64,000 nt of DNA from FEN-1219 sp039933105 (GTDB lineage: Bacteria; Pseudomonadota; Gammaproteobacteria; Steroidobacterales; Rariloculaceae). The notes beneath the pieces were generated by a model. That model made no database searches. It was given only the letters and a program-made list of their open reading frames with translations, and was not told the DNA's origin. The stretch is from the NCBI GenBank assembly GCA_039933105.1, contig JBDTOT010000016.1:1-64000 (forward strand), read 5' to 3'. A program made the translations under genes and the position numbers. The stretch's first letter is position 1. The number at the start of each line of letters is the position of its first letter. Shown in pieces: positions 50,563 through 59,358 of this stretch.

Positions 50563-51749
50563 AGCGGCTTTTCGCCGACGTACTTCGCCCGCGGCCGAAT
50601 GATGGCGTCGTGCGCGTATTGCTCGATCGCGTGGCCGATCCAGCCCATGGTGCGGCCGAGCGCGAACAACGTGAGCGCCGTCCCGTTCGGTAACCCGAGC
50701 GCTTTTGCGAGTGCGACGAGCGTGAAGTCCACGTTAGGCGGCTCGCCGAGCACCGCGTTGACGGCCGCTGTGAGCGCGCGTGCGAATTCGGCGTTCTTCG
50801 ACTTCGGCAGCAGTGCGAGCAGCACGCTGGCGCGCGGATCGCCGCCGGCATAGAGCGGGTGACCGAAGCCGTCGATACGGTCGCCGCGTCGAAGCCGTTC
50901 TGCGAGTGCAGCCCGCAGATCGGATGTGCGGCGCAGGGAATCCCACAGCGCTTCGATGCGCCCGGTCGTGCCGCCGTGCTTCACGCCTTCGAGCGCCGCG
51001 AGCCCGGCGATGACGACGCCGTACGGCGACCCGCCGGCCGACGCGACGCAGCGCGCCGTGAACGTCGATACGTTGAGCTCGTGATCGGCGCACAGGATCA
51101 GCGCCGCGCGCAGTAGCGGCGCCGCCGCCGGCACGCCCCACGCCTTAGCGAGCGTTGCGTCGATCGTCGGTTCTCGCGCGCTGCCGTTGGCCGCGACGGT
51201 GGCAAGCGCCTGCAAGATCCGCCAACCGGTTTGCGCGACGGCGCGGGGTCGCAAGTCGTAGCCGAGCGGATCCTTTGCCGCGGCGAGGGCGAGTGTCGCC
51301 TGCGCGCGCGCCACGAACGGCGCATCGGCATCGCGGCCCTTCGTGCCGGCGAGTTTCGCCGTCGTGGCGAGCTGCGCGCCGCCGTCGGCCGAACCGGTCC
51401 ACAGCAGGGCAGCAACATCTGCAAGCGAGGCCGTGCCCGCAAGCTCCGCCGCATCGCGGCCGCGGTAATAGATGTGGCCCTCTGCGATCAGCGTGATCGC
51501 GGACTCGAGAATCGGTAGCCCCCAGTGCAATGCGTGCTCGGCGGCCTTCTCCGGATTGCGCCGCTCGTCTGTGCGCGCTCGCAGCCGTTCGATGTCGTCG
51601 CGCGCGTAACGGCGGTTGCGCGCTTTGCCAACCGTGGCTTCAGACCGAATGCGGCCGCGGCTCACATACGCGTACAACGTCGCACGGCTGACGCCGAGCA
51701 TTTCGACGGCTTCCGTTGCGCTGACCCACGCGGGGTTCTCAGTTTTCAT
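50559..51749 (-). CDS. Citrate synthase-like protein with N-terminal helix-turn-helix
   Basis: Protein of 396 residues. The first 60 residues form a MerR/Xis-type helix-turn-helix (SATEAVEMLGVSRATLYAYVSRGRI). The rest is citrate synthase-like and keeps the catalytic residues: His in VKHGGTTG, His in GFGHPLYAGGDPRA and Asp in NVDFTLVALAKALG. It may be an enzyme that also senses and regulates, acting on the divergent partner gene. The start is the ATG next to a palindrome. Its stop overlaps the convergent DUF4159 stop by four bases. It probably uses an acyl-CoA and an oxo acid; whether citrate, methylcitrate or another product is unknown. Confidence 0.86.
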   Translation of the reverse strand: MKTENPAWVSATEAVEMLGVSRATLYAYVSRGRIRSEATVGKARNRRYARDDIERLRARTDERRNPEKAAEHALHWGLPILESAITLIAEGHIYYRGRDAAELAGTASLADVAALLWTGSADGGAQLATTAKLAGTKGRDADAPFVARAQATLALAAAKDPLGYDLRPRAVAQTGWRILQALATVAANGSAREPTIDATLAKAWGVPAAAPLLRAALILCADHELNVSTFTARCVASAGGSPYGVVIAGLAALEGVKHGGTTGRIEALWDSLRRTSDLRAALAERLRRGDRIDGFGHPLYAGGDPRASVLLALLPKSKNAEFARALTAAVNAVLGEPPNVDFTLVALAKALGLPNGTALTLFALGRTMGWIGHAIEQYAHDAIIRPRAKYVGEKPL

Positions 51750-51750
51750 A

Positions 51751-51766
51751 TTGATTGACGAATCAA
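51751..51766. promoter_or_regulatory. Palindrome TTGATT-N4-AATCAA, candidate operator
   Basis: Perfect 6-base arms with a 4-base spacer, in the 55-base gap between the divergent citrate synthase-like genes and directly next to the HTH protein's ATG. An AT-rich palindrome in GC-rich DNA suggests an operator, most simply for the HTH of the adjacent protein. Confidence 0.5.
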
Positions 51767-51804
51767 TGTTGACGATAAACCGACTACAACATACGGTAGC
51801 GGCC

Positions 51805-52887
51805 ATGAATGCGCAAACGGACATCCCTGCTTCGACCGGCCTCGAGGGTGTCATCGCCGCGGCCACGCGCTTGAGCATGGTGGATGGCGAGCGCGGCGAG
51901 CTCGTGATCGCGGGTTTGCGGCTCGAGCAGGTCGCCGCCCGGCCGTTCGAGGACGTGGTCGCCGCGCTTTGGGACGCCGCCGGCGTCCGCGGTGCCGCGC
52001 GCGTTGCGGCCGCGCCTGTGCCGGCGTCGACAATCGCGCTGCTTCGCGACGCTGCAGCGCGGCGCATCGAGCCCATGGACGCGCTGCGCATGGCGACCGG
52101 AACGCTTACGGCGGCCAGCGATGCCGATGCCGCGCAGCTGCTGGTCGGCGCCCTGCCGACGATCGCCGCCGCGTACACGCGGCTGCTGCAAGGCGCTGAG
52201 CCGCTCGCGCCGCGCGAGGATCTCGGCCTCGCGGCGAACTACCTGTACATGCGCAGCGGCGCCACGCCGCACAAAGAGCTCGTGCGCGGGCTCGATACGT
52301 ATCTTGCGACCGTGTCGGACCATGGCCTGAACGCTTCGACGTTCACCGCGCGCGTGATCGTGTCGACCGGCTCCGATTTCGTCTCGGCCGCGACGGGCGC
52401 GATCGGCGCGTTGAAAGGTCCGCTGCACGGCGGCGCTCCGGGCCCGGCCCTCGACATGGTGTTCGAGATCGGCGACGCCGCGCGCGCCGAGCAGGCGCTG
52501 CGGCAGCAGATCGAACGCGGCGAGCGGCTCATGGGTTTCGGCCACCGCGTGTACAAGGTTCGCGACCCGCGCGCCGACGCGCTCGCCGCGGCCGCGGCAC
52601 GCCTGTTCGCCCGGGCGGGCGACGCGAAGGTCTACGACCTCGCGCGTGCGGTCGAAGCCACCGCACTGAAGCTGCTCGAGGAGTACAAGTCGGGCCGCCG
52701 CCTGAAGACGAACGTCGAGTTCTACACGGCGCTTCTGCTGCACGGTCTTGGCCTGGACACGGCGTCGTTCACGCCGACGTTCGCGATCGGCCGCATCGCG
52801 GGCTGGACGGCACATTGTTTCGAGCAACGCGCCGTCGGGCGATTGATTCGTCCGCAGAGCGTGTACGTGGGGCGCATGCCCGAGTAG
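51805..52887 (+). CDS. Citrate synthase/methylcitrate synthase-like protein
   Basis: Protein of 360 residues. The two active-site histidines are in PLHGGAPGPALDM and MGFGHRVYKVRDPRA. The catalytic Asp position is Glu here, in KTNVEFYTALLLHGLG, a change I recall in some non-canonical members. No N-terminal domain is present, unlike the divergent neighbour. An ATG at 51766 could extend it by 13 residues but overlaps the palindrome. A TTGACG with TACGGT 17 bases downstream would start transcription almost at the ATG. The two homologues may form a hetero-complex, as inferred from the paired arrangement. Confidence 0.86.
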   Translation: MNAQTDIPASTGLEGVIAAATRLSMVDGERGELVIAGLRLEQVAARPFEDVVAALWDAAGVRGAARVAAAPVPASTIALLRDAAARRIEPMDALRMATGTLTAASDADAAQLLVGALPTIAAAYTRLLQGAEPLAPREDLGLAANYLYMRSGATPHKELVRGLDTYLATVSDHGLNASTFTARVIVSTGSDFVSAATGAIGALKGPLHGGAPGPALDMVFEIGDAARAEQALRQQIERGERLMGFGHRVYKVRDPRADALAAAAARLFARAGDAKVYDLARAVEATALKLLEEYKSGRRLKTNVEFYTALLLHGLGLDTASFTPTFAIGRIAGWTAHCFEQRAVGRLIRPQSVYVGRMPE

Positions 52888-52893
52888 TCGGAG

Positions 52894-53781
52894 ATGCTGT
52901 GGGTTTTCACAACACTGATTGCCGCGGTCGCGCAAACGGCGCGCAACGCGATGCAGAGCAGCCTGACGGCCACGCTCGGCACGCTAGGCGCGACCCAGGT
53001 GCGGTTCATCTACGGCTTGCCGTTCGCGCTTGTATTTTTGGGCCTCATGACTGCGTTTGCACACGAGCGCGCGCCGGCGCCGACCCTCGCATTCCTCGCA
53101 TTCGTGGTCGTCGGCGCGCTCGCGCAGATCGCCGCCACGGCCTTTCTGCTCGTGGCCATGCAGCTGCGGTCGTTCTCTGTAGCGACGGCGCTGAGCAAGA
53201 CCGAGGCCCTGCAGGTGGCGGTGTTCGGGTTCGCGGTGCTCGGCGATGCGTTGACGTGGCCGCGTGCGATCGCGGTGCTGATCGCGACCGCCGGCGTGGT
53301 GATCGTGGCTGTGAAGCCCGGGCAACAGTGGGACAGGCAGAGTTTGAAGCCAGCCGCGCTCGGGGTCGCGTCGGGAGCGTTCTTCGCGCTCGCGTCGGTG
53401 AGCTTTCGCGGAGCGATTCTCGCACTCCCGGAAGGTGTCTACTTCCTGCGCGCGACGACCACGCTCGTGTGGTCGCTCGGCATTCAGGTCGCGGTGCTCG
53501 GCGCGTGGCTCGCGATCATGAACCGCGAGGCGCTGCTGCGAAGCATCGTGGTGTGGCGCCAGTCGCTGTTCGCAGGCTTCATGAGTGCGTTCGCGTCGCA
53601 GCTCTGGTTCTTGGGGTTCTCGCTGACCGCGGCCGCAAACGTGCGCACGCTCGCGCTCGTCGAAGTGCTGCTCGCACAGGCAGTGTCGAAGCGGCTCTTC
53701 GGCCAGCGCGCGACGGCTCGCGAGTTGGTCGGCGTGGCGTTCGTCGTGCTCGGCGTCGCGTGGTTGCTCATCGCCGTCTGA
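52894..53781 (+). CDS. EamA/DMT-family transporter
   Basis: Ten-helix membrane protein of 295 residues with two EamA repeats: 1-140 (MLWVFTTLIAAVAQT to VVIVAVKP) and 150-295 (AALGVASGAFFALASVSFRG to VLGVAWLLIAV). It probably exports or imports a small metabolite. It lies six bases after the citrate synthase-like stop with a CGGAG site, so the pair is co-transcribed; it could move the product or substrate of that enzyme. Confidence 0.85.
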   Translation: MLWVFTTLIAAVAQTARNAMQSSLTATLGTLGATQVRFIYGLPFALVFLGLMTAFAHERAPAPTLAFLAFVVVGALAQIAATAFLLVAMQLRSFSVATALSKTEALQVAVFGFAVLGDALTWPRAIAVLIATAGVVIVAVKPGQQWDRQSLKPAALGVASGAFFALASVSFRGAILALPEGVYFLRATTTLVWSLGIQVAVLGAWLAIMNREALLRSIVVWRQSLFAGFMSAFASQLWFLGFSLTAAANVRTLALVEVLLAQAVSKRLFGQRATARELVGVAFVVLGVAWLLIAV

Positions 53782-53884
53782 TCGCGAGACGCGCCGTCGA
53801 TGGCGGGAGCGTGCGCTGCGTCAGAGAGCAGGCGCGTGGCGTGTGGCATGCTCTGCGCAGATCCACGTCACGAGAAACCCTACG

Positions 53885-54901
53885 ATGAGCGCCGCCGTAC
53901 GAGATTCGCACGCACCTACCCGTCACTCCCGCTTTGTCACGCTGCAAGGCCACATCCTCGAGCAGCAGGCACATTATCCGGAGGCGTCTGGAACGTTCTC
54001 GTGGATTCTGTCGGCATTGTCGATTTCGGCCAAGATGATCGCAGCGCATGTGCGTCGCGCTCGGCTCGACGACGTTCTGGGCTCTGCTGGCAGTGAAAAC
54101 GTCCAGGGCGAGCAGCAACAGAAGCTCGATGTCATCGCGAACGAGATTCTGTTGCGCACCCTCAGCGGGCGTGACGGCGTAGCGATCGTCGCTTCGGAGG
54201 AGAACGAGGAACCCGTGATCCTACGCACGGCGTTGGGTGGCGAGCAGAAATATTGCGTGCTCTTCGACCCGCTCGATGGCTCGTCGAACCTCGACGTGTG
54301 CGGCGGCGTCGGCACCATCTTCAGCATCTTGCGCCAGGATCGGCGTTCGACTCGCCCGGAAGATTCGCTGCTGCAACCGGGCGCCAGGCAGATCGCCGCC
54401 GGCTACGTGCTGTACGGTCCGTCGACGGTGTTTGCGCTCACGATCGGCCGTGGCGTCGATCTATTCGTGCTCGACCCCGCGTATGGCGCGTTCATGCGCG
54501 TGGAGCAGAACGTGCGGATTCCGGTCGCAAGCAAGAGCTACTCACTGAATGAGGGCAATCGCCTGACGTTCCCGGAAGGCTATCAGCGCTACCTCGATTG
54601 GGCGCAGAGCCAGAGCTACTCGAGCCGTTACGCGGGTGCGATGGTGGCCGACGTTCATCGCATTTTGCTGAAGGGCGGCGTGTTCATGTATCCGCCGACG
54701 AAGAAGGCCGCGAACGGCAAACTGCGCCTGATGTATGAGGCCAACCCGATGGCGATGCTCGTGGAGCAGGCCGGAGGCAAGGCGTTCAGCGCGCCGGGCT
54801 CACGTATCCTCGACACGCAGCCGACGGACATCCACCAACGCACGCCGGTCATCATCGGCAGCCCCGACGAGGTGGACCACGTCTTGCGGCACCTCGTCTA
54901 G
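53885..54901 (+). CDS. fbp: Fructose-1,6-bisphosphatase, class 1
   Basis: Gluconeogenic enzyme that hydrolyses fructose 1,6-bisphosphate to fructose 6-phosphate, 338 residues. The metal motif is FDPLDGSSNLD, with Glu in ASEENEEP upstream; the SSRYAGAMVADVHRILLKGG and PMAMLVEQAGG blocks are typical. I chose the ATG at 53885; fourteen residues upstream lack similarity. No Calvin cycle gene is adjacent, so the role is gluconeogenesis, fitting growth on organic acids. Confidence 0.95.
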   Translation: MSAAVRDSHAPTRHSRFVTLQGHILEQQAHYPEASGTFSWILSALSISAKMIAAHVRRARLDDVLGSAGSENVQGEQQQKLDVIANEILLRTLSGRDGVAIVASEENEEPVILRTALGGEQKYCVLFDPLDGSSNLDVCGGVGTIFSILRQDRRSTRPEDSLLQPGARQIAAGYVLYGPSTVFALTIGRGVDLFVLDPAYGAFMRVEQNVRIPVASKSYSLNEGNRLTFPEGYQRYLDWAQSQSYSSRYAGAMVADVHRILLKGGVFMYPPTKKAANGKLRLMYEANPMAMLVEQAGGKAFSAPGSRILDTQPTDIHQRTPVIIGSPDEVDHVLRHLV

Positions 54902-54923
54902 AGGCGGCGCACCCTACGTTGCA

Positions 54924-56078
54924 TCAGTTGCGTGTGCGCCAGAGGCGCGCGGATGCGAGCGCCGCGCCTTCGGCCAATGAGCTGAGTTTCTTGTAAGCGA
55001 TGCCGGGGTCCACGCGCGAGTAGCCTGCAAACGAGCCGAATCCGCAATCGGTTCCCGCGATCACACGCTCGCGCCCCACGATGTCGGCATACTGGCAGAG
55101 CTGTTCCGCGATCAATCGCGGATGCTCCACATAGTTCGACGTTGACATGATGCAGCCCGGGATCAGCACTTTGTCGTCGGGCAAGTTCGCGTCCCGCCAC
55201 ACCTCGATCTCGTGGCGATGCCGTGGGTTCGCCGCCTCGAACAAAATTCCGGCCGGCTTCGCCTTCAGCACGAGCGCGAGCACTTTCTCGAGCGCGATGT
55301 CGCAATCGTGTGGGCCTTCGTAGTTACCCCAGCAAATGTGCATACGCATGCGGTCCGCCGGGATGTCGCGCACGGCGTGGTTCAGCGCTTCGACTTGATA
55401 CGCAGCCCGCTTCAAGAACTCCGCTTCGTCGAGCTCCTGGAAACCGGTATGTCGCGCCATCGCGAGATCCGGGCAGTCGAGCTGGAGAATGAAACCCGCG
55501 TCGACAATCGCGTCGTATTCGGGCTTCATGGCCGCTACGATCGCGTCGACGTACGCCTCGTGCGTCGGATAGTGCTGGTTTGACTGAAACGCCGAGATCA
55601 CGCCCGGCGACGCCGCGTTCATGAACGCTTCGGGGGCCGGCTGTGCGGCGAGGCCTGCGCGCAGGTTCGCGACGTCGATCTGCATTGCGTCGCGATCGAC
55701 GAGCTCGATCGGACCGACGCACGCCGCGCGCTTGAACGACTGCTTGCCCATCATCCGCGCCATTGCTTCGCGGAACTCGGGGTAGGGCGCGAGATCTTTG
55801 TGCGGCGGGCGAGCAACGTGACCGGCGAACCCGGACAAACGATCCTTGATGTAGGTGGCGTAACCCACCTTGCTGGTCTCGCCGTCGCTGACGATGTCGA
55901 TGCCGGCCGCGCGCTGTTTCGCGACGGCCTCCGCGACCCCCGCTTGCATCGCGGTTGCGAACCCGGCGCGGTCGTAGCTCTCGCCGTTCTCTTTCTTATA
56001 GAGGAAATCGACGACGGCTGCGCTGCGGGGCAGGCTGCCGACGTGCGTCGTCAGGATTCGATCGGTCGAGAGCTTCAT
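54924..56078 (-). CDS. MetE C-terminal-like (cobalamin-independent methionine synthase family) enzyme
   Basis: Zinc enzyme of 384 residues of the MetE-core/UROD-like superfamily. The start TTHVGSLPRS and the DIVSDGETSK block are characteristic. Zinc ligands are in MRMHICWGNYEGPHD (His and Cys) and AGTDCGFG (Cys), with Glu in GILFEAANPRHRHE. It lacks the N-terminal half of MetE, so it does not use folate in the usual way. Members of this short group include epoxyalkane:CoM transferase and other thiol-alkylating enzymes; the thiol acceptor here is unknown. The start at 56078 begins the first strand. Confidence 0.84.
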   Translation of the reverse strand: MKLSTDRILTTHVGSLPRSAAVVDFLYKKENGESYDRAGFATAMQAGVAEAVAKQRAAGIDIVSDGETSKVGYATYIKDRLSGFAGHVARPPHKDLAPYPEFREAMARMMGKQSFKRAACVGPIELVDRDAMQIDVANLRAGLAAQPAPEAFMNAASPGVISAFQSNQHYPTHEAYVDAIVAAMKPEYDAIVDAGFILQLDCPDLAMARHTGFQELDEAEFLKRAAYQVEALNHAVRDIPADRMRMHICWGNYEGPHDCDIALEKVLALVLKAKPAGILFEAANPRHRHEIEVWRDANLPDDKVLIPGCIMSTSNYVEHPRLIAEQLCQYADIVGRERVIAGTDCGFGSFAGYSRVDPGIAYKKLSSLAEGAALASARLWRTRN

Positions 56079-56233
56079 CGTCACCTCGTTCGCCGCGTGC
56101 CGCGCGCCGCGCGGTCGCGGAAGGTCGTCATTGTGGCTCACGCGCGGGGAGAAATTCGAGCGCCGCCGGCGATTGACGCCCCCGCGAGCGGCGTGGTCTA
56201 GTGGCCGCGCATGCAGAATTCAGCGGGGGCACA

Positions 56234-56656
56234 GTGAAAGGCGTGGGTGAGATGCTGTCCGGGCTCATCAAAGACCTGGTCGCGCGCTGGCGCGCGCCCG
56301 GTAGCCAACATGCGGGCGGCGCGAGCGACAGCGCGCGCTATGAAATCCTGCTCGACGAGGTTGAGCCGCTCGATCGCTGGACGCTGTGCACAGTGTGCCT
56401 GAACGTCGACCGCACCTTGGCCGTGGGGCGCCGCCACTGGCGGTGCTCGGACTGCGGGGTGGATACGCGTAACGACACGCAGCAGCCGCTGAAGGCCTAT
56501 CTAATTGCCACTTCGGCCGAGACGGTCGAGGAGAATCTGCGCGAGTGGATGAACGTGAAGGGCGCGCGCGTGGCGTATAGGACCCTGCGCGCCGCTCGAT
56601 ACAAGTGCCTACTCGTGCTGCAGAAACGCCTACAGGGTCAAAGCAGAAGCGCATGA
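56234..56656 (+). CDS. Hypothetical zinc-ribbon protein
   Basis: A 140-residue protein I do not recognise. It has a four-cysteine zinc ribbon: TLCTVCLNVDRTLAVGRRHWRCSDC is split as CTVC near residue 51 and CSDC near 70. A C-terminal basic helix (MNVKGARVAYRTLRAARYKC) follows. The GTG at 56234 is chosen because GGGGG lies a few bases upstream. Its stop overlaps the start of the VOC gene as ATGA, so the two are translationally coupled. A role in nucleic-acid or metal handling is possible but not shown. Confidence 0.6.
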   Translation: MKGVGEMLSGLIKDLVARWRAPGSQHAGGASDSARYEILLDEVEPLDRWTLCTVCLNVDRTLAVGRRHWRCSDCGVDTRNDTQQPLKAYLIATSAETVEENLREWMNVKGARVAYRTLRAARYKCLLVLQKRLQGQSRSA

Positions 56657-57057
56657 CATTGCTGGCCGATCGCATCGATCACATCGTGCTTACCGTCGCG
56701 GATATCGAGGCGACCACGCAGTTCTACGAGCGTGCGCTGGGATTCCAGCGGGAGTTCTTCCATGGCCCCGATGGCGCTCCGCGCTACGCGCTGAAGTTCG
56801 GCGCGCAGAAGATCAACCTGCAGGATCGCGCGACGCAAACACCCACGAAGGCCCAGCAGCCGACGTTCGGGTCGGGGGATTTCTGTTTGCTCGCGGCCGT
56901 GCCGCTCGATGATGTCATCGCGCATTTGAAGTCCGTGAACGTCGCGATCGAGGCCGGGCCAGTGCCGCGGCGCGGCGCCGTCGGCGCGCTACGTTCGATC
57001 TACTTTCGCGACCCCGACGGCAACCTCGTCGAGGTCGCCGAGTACGTGCGCGAGTAA
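56653..57057 (+). CDS. VOC family (glyoxalase-like) protein
   Basis: Vicinal-oxygen-chelate protein of 134 residues. The first beta-alpha module is RIDHIVLTVADIEATTQFYERALGF, with the metal His early in it; the second ends in SIYFRDPDGNLVEVAEY, with the metal Glu. NLQDRATQTPT and GSGDFCLLA are typical of the 'virulence protein' VOC subgroup. The substrate is not evident. Coupled to the zinc-ribbon gene. Confidence 0.86.
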   Translation: MTLLADRIDHIVLTVADIEATTQFYERALGFQREFFHGPDGAPRYALKFGAQKINLQDRATQTPTKAQQPTFGSGDFCLLAAVPLDDVIAHLKSVNVAIEAGPVPRRGAVGALRSIYFRDPDGNLVEVAEYVRE

Positions 57058-57063
57058 CGTCAG

Positions 57064-58572
57064 CTAACGTTCGATGTGGCCGTCGTGGCCCACGTGGACG
57101 TGTTGTTTCACCGCCGGTGCGCGTGTCGCGTTGGGATCGCGCACCACGAGGTGCCCCATCATGCCGACTTCGGCGTGGTCGAGAATGTGGCAGTGGAACA
57201 TCCACGTGCCGGGGCGCTCGTCGAAACGGAGCGCGATCGCGAGCTCGGATTTCGCCGGCACGTTCACCGTGTCTTTCCATTCCGGTACGCGGGTTTCATC
57301 CAGCACCTGGAAGAAATAGCCATGGACGTGGAACGGATGCGCGAAGTCCGTGTTGTTCGTGATGTGCCAGACCTCCGTCTCGCCGAGCTGTGCCTCGAAG
57401 GGCGGCGCTTTCCAGAACGGTAGGCCGTTGATACCCATCTCCACGACGTTGTTATTGATCGCAATGGTGAGATCCACCTTGCGCTCGGTGGCGCCCGTCA
57501 CGTCGATCGGTTCGATGTGGCGTAGATCCATCGGGATCGCCTCCGGAGTGACGGCTGCGTCGGATACGGTCTCGATTTTCAACATGTCGACCGACGATCG
57601 GTTGAACGTGGTGCCGTAGCCGCGCTCGGTGGGCACCCAGCGCAGCACCGTGTTGCTGCCGGGTGCGTCGGCCGGCGTAAACACGGCGTCCCCACGCTCG
57701 CCCGGCACGACGAGCACGCTGTACGTGTCGACGGCGCGCGCCGCGAGCCCATTGTCGCCGCCGAGCTTCATGAAACGATGATTGCGCATGCGCAGGTTGT
57801 AATAGCGCGCGCGCGTTGCGTTGATGACGCGCCAACGCTGCTGCTTGCCCGTGCGGACTTTCAGCGTCGGCAGCACTTTGCCGTTCACGAGCAGCACGGC
57901 ACCCTCGCGGCCAAATAGATCGCCGAAGTTGCCGCCGCTGTCGGCCGGCAGCATCTCGCCCTCGTCGGTGACACTCATGTCGGACAGTAGCAGCACCAGG
58001 TCGTCGCCGAACGCTTTCGGGTCATTCGGGTCTTCGACCAGGATCGCGCCGTAGAGTCCACGCCCGACCTGCGCCGAGGAATCGACGTGTGGGTGATACC
58101 AATACGTGCCGGGGTCGCGCAGCGTGAAGTCATACGTAAATTCGCCGCCGGGTGGCACCGGATCCTGCGTGGCGCGCGGCGCGCCATCCATATTGTTCGG
58201 TACGCGCAGCCCGTGCCAATGAATCGTTGTCTCCTCGGGCAGTGAGTTCTTGAAGTGCACAATCACGCGATCGCCGACCACACCTCGAATCAGCGGCCCC
58301 GGGATTTTGCCGTTGTAAGTCCACACAGTGGTCTTATGGCCGGGCAGGATCTCGAGCTCGGCGACCTTGGCCTCGAGGTTGAATTCGAGCACGTGCGGGT
58401 CGGGGTTCAAATCGTCCGGTTGCGGCAACGCGAGATCGTCTGCCCAGCCCGCCGGCTGCTCGACTTCGTGTGCGGCCTGCAGCACGGCGGGGCTTTGCGG
58501 CGTAGCCGGCGGCCGGGCGCAGCCGCCAAGCAGCAGCACGCAACTCGCTGACATTGCAATGGCTTTCCTCAA
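57064..58572 (-). CDS. Multicopper oxidase, lipoprotein
   Basis: Periplasmic copper oxidase of 502 residues. The copper ligands are in TIHWHGLRVP, TYWYHPHVD, HPFHVHGYFF and FHCHILDHAEVGMM, so both the trinuclear centre and T1 site are intact. A lipobox LLLGGC follows a basic n-region. I chose a TTG start six bases after GGGGG, because it supplies that n-region; the ATG at 58554 is the alternative. The C-terminus ends in a His-rich tail (KQHVHVGHDGHIER), a possible copper-acquisition element. CueO-like cuprous oxidase or phenol oxidase activity is likely. Confidence 0.88.
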   Translation of the reverse strand: MRKAIAMSASCVLLLGGCARPPATPQSPAVLQAAHEVEQPAGWADDLALPQPDDLNPDPHVLEFNLEAKVAELEILPGHKTTVWTYNGKIPGPLIRGVVGDRVIVHFKNSLPEETTIHWHGLRVPNNMDGAPRATQDPVPPGGEFTYDFTLRDPGTYWYHPHVDSSAQVGRGLYGAILVEDPNDPKAFGDDLVLLLSDMSVTDEGEMLPADSGGNFGDLFGREGAVLLVNGKVLPTLKVRTGKQQRWRVINATRARYYNLRMRNHRFMKLGGDNGLAARAVDTYSVLVVPGERGDAVFTPADAPGSNTVLRWVPTERGYGTTFNRSSVDMLKIETVSDAAVTPEAIPMDLRHIEPIDVTGATERKVDLTIAINNNVVEMGINGLPFWKAPPFEAQLGETEVWHITNNTDFAHPFHVHGYFFQVLDETRVPEWKDTVNVPAKSELAIALRFDERPGTWMFHCHILDHAEVGMMGHLVVRDPNATRAPAVKQHVHVGHDGHIER

Positions 58573-58902
58573 ACTAACCCCCGAACCGACTGGTAGCACA
58601 ACGACGAGTTTTGGTGACTGTGTCGGCACCCACCATTCGTAATAGTACGTAACCCCGCGCGCCGGTACCGGCTACCGGGCCGACAGCGTAGACTCGTGGC
58701 CGAATCGAAGTCGCCACGGCAGGAGCGGCAGTGTGCTCGGACGCGCGAAGGCTGCACGAACGCAGCCGAAGTCGGCGAGCAAACGCGCCCGCGTACTTCC
58801 TCGAAAATCACCACGGCGACGGCATCGTGTCGGTGTGCGCGCAAGGTGCCTTGAATAATCGGCAACGGCCACACCTGGCCGTTAGCTCGCGGGAGTAAGA
58901 CC
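58573..58902. other. Gap of about 330 bases without a recognised gene
   Basis: Divergent promoter region between the multicopper oxidase and the NfeD gene. I see a short palindrome (CCGGTACCGG) near 58663 but no gene, RNA or clear terminator. A GGGAG site precedes NfeD. Confidence 0.5.
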
Positions 58903-59334
58903 ATGGCTTGGTGGAGTTGGGGAATCCTCGGCTTCGTGCTGCTCGGACTAGAGCTGTTGGCCATCGACGCGCAATTCTTCCTGGTGTTCGCCGGCGTCGC
59001 AGCGATCATCGTGGGCCTGCTCGGGCTGGCCGGTATCGATCTGCCGCAGTGGGCACAGTGGATCGCGTTCGCGGTGCTGGCGCTGGTCGCGATGTTCACC
59101 ATTCGGCGGCAGGTCTACGAGAGGCTGCTGAGCAAGCCGGGCGCTAAGGTCAGCACGGACATTCACCAGCAAGTCGTGGTTGCGCAGGCGCTCGAGCCCG
59201 GCGAATCCTGCCGCATCCAGTACCGTGGAACCGGCTGGACGGCCATCAATGTAAGTAAGGAATCGATTGCCGCCGGCGGCAAGGCGCGCATCGAATCCAT
59301 CGACGGGCTGACGCTGCACGTTCGGCCGGTCTGA
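58903..59334 (+). CDS. NfeD family membrane protein
   Basis: Short NfeD-like protein of 143 residues: three transmembrane helices (about 5-70; GILGFVLLGLELLAIDAQFF, FLVFAGVAAIIVGLLGLAGI, WIAFAVLALVAMF) and a C-terminal OB-fold (ALEPGESCRIQYRGTGWTAINV). It forms a membrane complex with its SPFH partner, encoded 24 bases downstream. It lacks the serine protease domain of long NfeD. Confidence 0.9.
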   Translation: MAWWSWGILGFVLLGLELLAIDAQFFLVFAGVAAIIVGLLGLAGIDLPQWAQWIAFAVLALVAMFTIRRQVYERLLSKPGAKVSTDIHQQVVVAQALEPGESCRIQYRGTGWTAINVSKESIAAGGKARIESIDGLTLHVRPV

Positions 59335-59358
59335 GCACGGGATAACCAGGAGAAACGC

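Noticed and set aside
51769..51797. TTGACG-N17-TACGGT as a firm promoter for the citrate synthase-like gene
   Set aside because: Spacing is ideal but the -10 matches only three of six positions; mentioned in the gene entry, not listed as a feature.
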